Below the pieces are notes generated by a model. The model did not search any database, was not told where the DNA came from, and was given only the letters and a program-made list of their open reading frames with translations. The position numbers and the translations under genes were made by a program. A stretch of DNA of 47,054 nucleotides, taken from contig FR888485.1 in assembly GCA_000432155.1 (NCBI GenBank), positions 1-47,054 of the forward strand, written 5' to 3'. Below, piece after piece: positions 42,334 through 47,054 of this stretch (positions within the stretch are counted from its first letter, which is position 1; each line of letters starts with the position of its first letter). The stretch is from Eubacterium sp. CAG:274 (lineage in GTDB: Bacteria > Bacillota > Clostridia > Lachnospirales > CAG-274).

Positions 42334-42349
42334 AGGGTCTGTCTTTTTT
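42321..42349 (+). terminator. Terminator after the ATP-grasp stub
   Basis: The stem AAGACAG/CTGTCTT with an 11-base loop is followed by T. It overlaps the last codons of the stub. Confidence 0.8.
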
Positions 42350-42403
42350 GTTATTATCACAACTCTTTCATAATATAATATATAAAGAAATACAGGTGAT
42401 ATT

Positions 42404-44323
42404 ATGGAGAGAGTGACCTTAAAATCAAGGCGTAGATTAGCTTTTATGCTTTTTGCATTTGAATTTTTGCTTTTATGCCTTATTTTTAGAATTTTTTACA
42501 TACAATATTTTAAAGGACCTTTTTATCAGAAATTGGCTTTTGAACAACAGACAAGGGACAGACTTATTTCTCCTGTCAGAGGTCAAATATTAGATAGAAA
42601 CAATACACCTATTGCAACATCTAAAAGTGTTTCTGCTATAAGTGTTATTCACGCACAGGTTAAAGAACCTGAAAAGGTTGCAAAGATACTTTCAGAAAAA
42701 TTGGACTTAGATTATACAGAAACCCTTGAAAAAATAAACAAAAGAGTTGCTTTAATGCGTATAAAAACAAAAGTAGATAAGGCTAAGGGCAAGGAAATAG
42801 CAGACCTTAATTTAAAAGGTGTTGTTGTGGACGAGGATATACAGAGAATTTATCCCTTTAATAATTTAGCTTCCCACGTCATTGGTTTTGTGGGAAAGGA
42901 TAATCAGGGGATTATAGGTCTTGAGGCTAAGTATGAACAATATTTAAAGGGAGAAAAGGGCAAAATACTGACACAGACAGACGGTAGGGGCGATGAATTA
43001 AAAAATAGTGAACAGGACAGAAAACCGGCAAAAGAGGGCTACAATTTGGTTACGACTTTAGATATTAATTTACAGCAGTATGCAGAACAGACTTTAGAAA
43101 AGGCTGTTATAGGGAAAAATGCAAAAAGAGGTTCTGTAATAATGATGAATCCACAAAATGGAGAAATACTGGCTATGGCTTGTAAACCGGATTTTAACTT
43201 AAACGAACCTTATAAACTGAATACTACGGATGAAGTAAAGGATAAAAACTATGCCTTAAATCAAATGTGGAGAAATTTCAATATTAACGATACCTATGAG
43301 CCGGGGTCTACATTTAAGGTTATTACTTCATCGGCCGGTTTACAGGCTGGAGTTGTAAAGCCTGATGATACTTTTAACTGTGGTGGCGGTAGAACAGTAG
43401 GTGGAAGATATATCAAGTGTTGGCGTTCTCCTAGAAGTCATGGCTCAGAAACCTTTGTACAAGGTGTTCAAAACAGTTGTAACCCTGTTTTTATGGATGT
43501 GGCAGAAAGATTGGGCAGTTCGCAATTTTATGACTACCTTATTAAATTTGGCTTTGATAGAAAAACTGGTGTAGACTTGCCTGGCGAGGCTGTTGGTATT
43601 ATGTATAAAAAGAATAAAATAGGACCAGTAGAACTTGCTACTATGGGTTTTGGCCAGTCCTTACAGATTACACCAATACAGCTTATAAGAGCTATTTCGG
43701 CATCTATAAATGGTGGCAGGTTGGTTACACCTCATGTTGCTAAGGCTTTAAGTGATGAAAAGGGAAACATTGTAAAAGAGTTTGAATATGGAAATGGAAC
43801 ACAGATTTTATCAAAAGAGACCTCTGACACTATGAGAAATATTCTTGAAAGTGTAGTAGAAATAGGTACAGGAAATAAGGCGTATATTCCCGGCTTTAGA
43901 ATAGGTGGAAAAACCGCTACAAGTGAAAAATTGCCAAGACGCTCAGGCAAGTATATAGCCAGTTTTTGTGCCTTTGCTCCGGCTGAAAAACCACAGGTGA
44001 TTACATTGGTGCTTATTGATGAACCAAAAGGGGTATACTATGGAGGACAGGTGGCAGGTCCGGTAATGAAAGAAATACTTTCCAATTCTTTGCCATATTT
44101 AGGTATAGAGCCTATATACAATGAAAATGAGCAAAAAATGAAAGGCATAGGTACATTTACTGTTGAAAATTATGTAGGACAAAATGTAGACAAATTAAGA
44201 CAGGAATTGACAAAAAACAATATAAATTTACAGGTTATAGGGGAGGGAAAAACTGTAGTTAAACAGTTCCCTAAGGAAAAAACGGTTATAAATCAAAATA
44301 CTAAAATTATTGTCTATACATAA
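42404..44323 (+). CDS. spoVD: SpoVD-like class B penicillin-binding protein with one PASTA domain
   Basis: The 639-residue product has one N-terminal membrane helix (about 12-33), a dimerisation domain (RDRLISPVRGQILDRN), and a transpeptidase domain with STFK (S302-K305) and SCN (358-360). The third motif reads KTA (503-505, GGKTATSEK) in place of KTG. A single C-terminal PASTA domain begins near residue 580. The position before murE and the lone PASTA match spoVD, the spore cortex transpeptidase. The promoter region (CATAATAT near 42370) faintly resembles a sigma-E -10 box. AGGTGAT precedes the ATG. Confidence 0.88.
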   Translation: MERVTLKSRRRLAFMLFAFEFLLLCLIFRIFYIQYFKGPFYQKLAFEQQTRDRLISPVRGQILDRNNTPIATSKSVSAISVIHAQVKEPEKVAKILSEKLDLDYTETLEKINKRVALMRIKTKVDKAKGKEIADLNLKGVVVDEDIQRIYPFNNLASHVIGFVGKDNQGIIGLEAKYEQYLKGEKGKILTQTDGRGDELKNSEQDRKPAKEGYNLVTTLDINLQQYAEQTLEKAVIGKNAKRGSVIMMNPQNGEILAMACKPDFNLNEPYKLNTTDEVKDKNYALNQMWRNFNINDTYEPGSTFKVITSSAGLQAGVVKPDDTFNCGGGRTVGGRYIKCWRSPRSHGSETFVQGVQNSCNPVFMDVAERLGSSQFYDYLIKFGFDRKTGVDLPGEAVGIMYKKNKIGPVELATMGFGQSLQITPIQLIRAISASINGGRLVTPHVAKALSDEKGNIVKEFEYGNGTQILSKETSDTMRNILESVVEIGTGNKAYIPGFRIGGKTATSEKLPRRSGKYIASFCAFAPAEKPQVITLVLIDEPKGVYYGGQVAGPVMKEILSNSLPYLGIEPIYNENEQKMKGIGTFTVENYVGQNVDKLRQELTKNNINLQVIGEGKTVVKQFPKEKTVINQNTKIIVYT

Positions 44324-44404
44324 TTGTGAAAATGGTGTATAATAAAATATAAAAGTAAAATCTGATACTAGGCTTACTATGCCTATATATAAAGGAGAGA
44401 GCTT

Positions 44405-45862
44405 ATGATATTAAAGGATATATTAAATGGCGTATCCGGTACATTGTTGCAGGGGGATTTGCAACAGGAAATCAATAGCATTACCATTGATTCAAGAAAG
44501 ACAGAAAGTAATGTGCTTTTTGTAGCTATTAAAGGTATGAAGGTTGATGGTCATAGCTTTATTGGTGGAGCTTATGAAAAGGGATGCAGAGCTGTTATTG
44601 TTGAGGAAGATGTGGAAAATTTACCACAGGATATGACAGTATATAAGGTTTCTGAAAGCAGAGAGGCTCTTACTGTTATAGCTGGCAATTTCTATGAACA
44701 CCCATCTAAAAAGTTAAATATGATTGGTGTTACAGGAACTAACGGCAAAACAAGTACAACATATTTTATGGAATCTATTTTAAATACGATAGGACATAAA
44801 ACAGGTGTTATAGGTACTGTTGAAACTAGAATTGGTGGCAAGAAAAGAGATATTAAGTTTGCCACAAGTACAACTCCAGATACCCTTGACTTAAATGCTA
44901 TATTAAAGTTAATGGCTGACGAAAATGTAGAAGACCTTGTTATGGAAGTTTCTTCTCATGGTTTGGCATTAAAAAAAGTTGATGGTATTGATTTTAACAT
45001 TGGTATTTTTACAAATCTTACACAGGACCATTTGGATTTCCACAAGACTATGGAAAACTATTGCCTTGCTAAGGCTAAATTATTCAAAATGTGTAAGACA
45101 GGTATTATAAATGTAGATGACAAGTGGAGTCAGAAGATTATTGATGAAGCTACTTGTGATATTATTACTTACAGTATTGATGAACCTAGTGATTTACAGG
45201 CTAAAAATATTCACTACTTAATGGACAGAGTAGTATTTACAGTTAATATCAACGGTGCTGATGTTGATTTTAACTTAAAAGTTCCTGGCAGATTTAGTGT
45301 TTACAATGCTTTAGGTGTTATTGGTGCTGCTCTTTCAATGGGTATTGCTGTTGATGATATTCAGACAGGTATTAACGCTATAAAGGGTGTACCGGGAAGA
45401 ATACAGTCTGTTCCAAACGACAAGGGCTTTAATGTAATTGTAGACTATGCTCATACTCCAGACGGTCTTGAAAATATTTTAAATGCTGTTAGAGAGTTTA
45501 CAAAGGGTAAGGTTATTACTGTCTTTGGTTGTGGTGGCGACAGAGATAAGACAAAGCGACCTATTATGGGAGATATTGCTGCCAGATTGGGAGATTATTC
45601 TATTATTACTTCTGATAATCCAAGGTCTGAAGAACCTATTGACATTATCAATCAGGTTGAAGAAGGTGTACGCCCAGTAACTGATGATTACGAAAAGATT
45701 GTTGACAGAAAAGAAGCTATTTTCAGAGCTGTTGCTATTGCAAAGGCTGGAGATAGTGTTGTAATTGCCGGTAAGGGACACGAGGACTACGAAATTTTCA
45801 AGGATAAGACTATTCACTTTGACGATGTAGAAGTTGCCAAGGAAGCTTTGGAGGAATTATAA
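44405..45862 (+). CDS. murE: UDP-N-acetylmuramyl-tripeptide synthetase
   Basis: The 485-residue Mur ligase has the ATP loop GVTGTNGKTST near residues 108-117, the STTPDT region, and DNPR at 404-407, the motif that recognises meso-diaminopimelate rather than Lys. It adds the third residue to the wall peptide. AAAGGAGAG precedes the ATG. murF starts one base after its stop. Confidence 0.95.
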   Translation: MILKDILNGVSGTLLQGDLQQEINSITIDSRKTESNVLFVAIKGMKVDGHSFIGGAYEKGCRAVIVEEDVENLPQDMTVYKVSESREALTVIAGNFYEHPSKKLNMIGVTGTNGKTSTTYFMESILNTIGHKTGVIGTVETRIGGKKRDIKFATSTTPDTLDLNAILKLMADENVEDLVMEVSSHGLALKKVDGIDFNIGIFTNLTQDHLDFHKTMENYCLAKAKLFKMCKTGIINVDDKWSQKIIDEATCDIITYSIDEPSDLQAKNIHYLMDRVVFTVNINGADVDFNLKVPGRFSVYNALGVIGAALSMGIAVDDIQTGINAIKGVPGRIQSVPNDKGFNVIVDYAHTPDGLENILNAVREFTKGKVITVFGCGGDRDKTKRPIMGDIAARLGDYSIITSDNPRSEEPIDIINQVEEGVRPVTDDYEKIVDRKEAIFRAVAIAKAGDSVVIAGKGHEDYEIFKDKTIHFDDVEVAKEALEEL

Positions 45863-45863
45863 A

Positions 45864-47054
45864 ATGAAACTTACTTTAGAAGAAATTGCTAAGGCTGTTG
45901 AGAGTAGACTTATAGGAGATAATGCTGTTGTTACAGCTGTTTCTACTGACACAAGAACTATTTCTGAGGGAGCATTATTTATTCCACTAAAGGGAGCATC
46001 TTTTGATGGTCACAAGTTTATAGATGTAGCTGTTGAAAATGGAGCAGTAGCTGTTATTTCTCAGGAAGAAGTTAATACTACTGTTCCTGTAATTATGGTT
46101 GAAGATACTCACAAGGCTTTAGGTGATTTAGCCAGATATTATCGTTCTATTCATAAAATTCCTGTTGTCGGCATTACAGGAAGTACAGGCAAAACAACAA
46201 CAAAGGATATTGTGGCATCTGTTCTTGCACAGAAATACAATGTTTTGAAAACAGAGGGCAATTTTAACAATGATATTGGTGTACCTCTTACACTTTTCAG
46301 ATTAGAAGATGACACAGAATGTGCTGTTATTGAAATGGGTATGAACCATTTTGGAGAAATCAGCTATCTTACTCATATTGCAAATCCTGATATGGCTGTT
46401 ATTACAAATGTTGGTGTTTCCCACATTGAAAATTTAGGCTCAAGAGAGGGCATTTTAAAGGCTAAATGTGAAATGTTTGAGTCTATGGAAGACGGATACA
46501 AGGTTCTTAATGGCGATGACGATATGCTTATTACAGTAAAGGATAAGTACAAAAATATTTGCTATTTTTCAATGAATGATAAAAATGCAGAGGTTTATGC
46601 AGATAACATTCAGCCAAAGGGAATAGAGGGTATTTCTTGTACTATACATACAAAAGATGTTTCCTTTGATGTGAATATCCCTGTACCAGGACTTCATATG
46701 GTAAGTAATGCTATGGCAGCAACTGCTATTGCCTTAAAAATTGGTCTTAATGCAGAGGAAATAAAAAAAGGTATTGAATCTTTTGTACCTACAAAAATGA
46801 GAATGGATATTGTAAAGACAGGTAAATACACAATAGTAAATGATGTATACAATGCAAATCCAAACTCTACAAAGGCTGGTATTGATGTAGTTGCTCCAGT
46901 TGAGGGTAAAAGCTGTTGTATATTAGGCGATATGCTTGAGCTTGGAGATTTTGGACCAAAGCTCCATAGTGAAGTAGGTCAATATGCTATAGAGAAAAAT
47001 ATTGACACCCTTGTTTGCATAGGCGAAATAAGCAAGTCTATGTATGAGGGAGCA
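45864..47054 (+). CDS. murF: UDP-N-acetylmuramoyl-tripeptide--D-alanyl-D-alanine ligase, 3' end cut
   Basis: The frame is open for 397 codons to the window edge, starting MKLTLEEIAKAVESRL behind GGAGGA (45850-45855). The ATP loop is GITGSTGKTTT near residue 103, and KTEGNFNNDIGVPLT is typical of MurF. About 50-60 residues should remain outside. It adds D-Ala-D-Ala to the wall precursor and is almost certainly cotranscribed with murE. Confidence 0.93.
   Translation, partial: MKLTLEEIAKAVESRLIGDNAVVTAVSTDTRTISEGALFIPLKGASFDGHKFIDVAVENGAVAVISQEEVNTTVPVIMVEDTHKALGDLARYYRSIHKIPVVGITGSTGKTTTKDIVASVLAQKYNVLKTEGNFNNDIGVPLTLFRLEDDTECAVIEMGMNHFGEISYLTHIANPDMAVITNVGVSHIENLGSREGILKAKCEMFESMEDGYKVLNGDDDMLITVKDKYKNICYFSMNDKNAEVYADNIQPKGIEGISCTIHTKDVSFDVNIPVPGLHMVSNAMAATAIALKIGLNAEEIKKGIESFVPTKMRMDIVKTGKYTIVNDVYNANPNSTKAGIDVVAPVEGKSCCILGDMLELGDFGPKLHSEVGQYAIEKNIDTLVCIGEISKSMYEGA

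Overview
The window is AT-rich chromosomal DNA from a low-GC Gram-positive anaerobe, most likely a spore-forming member of the Clostridia (Lachnospirales-like). The evidence is the split mraZ-rsmH-ftsL-pbpB / spoVD-murE-murF cell-wall cluster with a SpoVD-type PASTA transpeptidase, a MurE carrying the DNPR motif of meso-diaminopimelate enzymes, a CIRCE-controlled Hsp20 pair, several ferredoxin-type proteins, and strong AGGAGG ribosome binding sites with some GTG and TTG starts. The genus cannot be fixed from the sequence alone.

Layout. 1-323: a tRNA cluster (Thr partial, Met, Asp) with a terminator. 323-3983: an accessory region with a decayed toxin/immunity-like pair on the minus strand, a DUF362 ferredoxin gene with an in-frame TAG, a Nudix hydrolase, a TIGR04076-like gene with an in-frame TAA, and an EFR1-type flavodoxin/ferredoxin. 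3996-8182 (minus strand): an XRE-like regulator, a membrane-anchored Cys-rich repeat protein, an iron-dependent alcohol/glycerol dehydrogenase and a CaCA cation exchanger preceded by a yybP-ykoY (Mn2+) riboswitch. 8523-14845: gltB-gltD behind a 5' leader terminator. 14904-15027: a probable small RNA. 15351-21679: a complete F-type ATP synthase operon in the order a-c-b-delta-alpha-gamma-beta-epsilon. 21729-22936: two hsp20 genes behind a CIRCE operator. 22974-27631: secreted cyclophilin, SLH/beta-helix surface protein and D,D-carboxypeptidase.

28169-32733 holds the first part of the division and cell-wall cluster (mraZ, rsmH, ftsL-like, pbpB). It is followed by about 9.6 kb that normally would not sit inside that cluster: a marR-MATE efflux operon with a palindromic operator, a minus-strand operon of a ribbon-helix-helix protein plus clpB, lepA-hemW, and a 1.3 kb AT-rich stretch with diverged repeats, a small membrane protein and an ATP-grasp gene stub. 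The wall cluster then resumes with spoVD, murE and murF, the last cut by the window end.

The most notable non-coding signal is a modular, multi-hairpin intergenic repeat of about 60-78 bp, present in six copies at three loci. Its stems vary while pairing is kept and one loop is conserved. Other points worth a second look are the predicted sRNA, the ribbon-helix-helix/clpB operon, the structured leaders of gltB and the dehydrogenase gene, and the cluster of three genes with in-frame stops in the first 3.2 kb.
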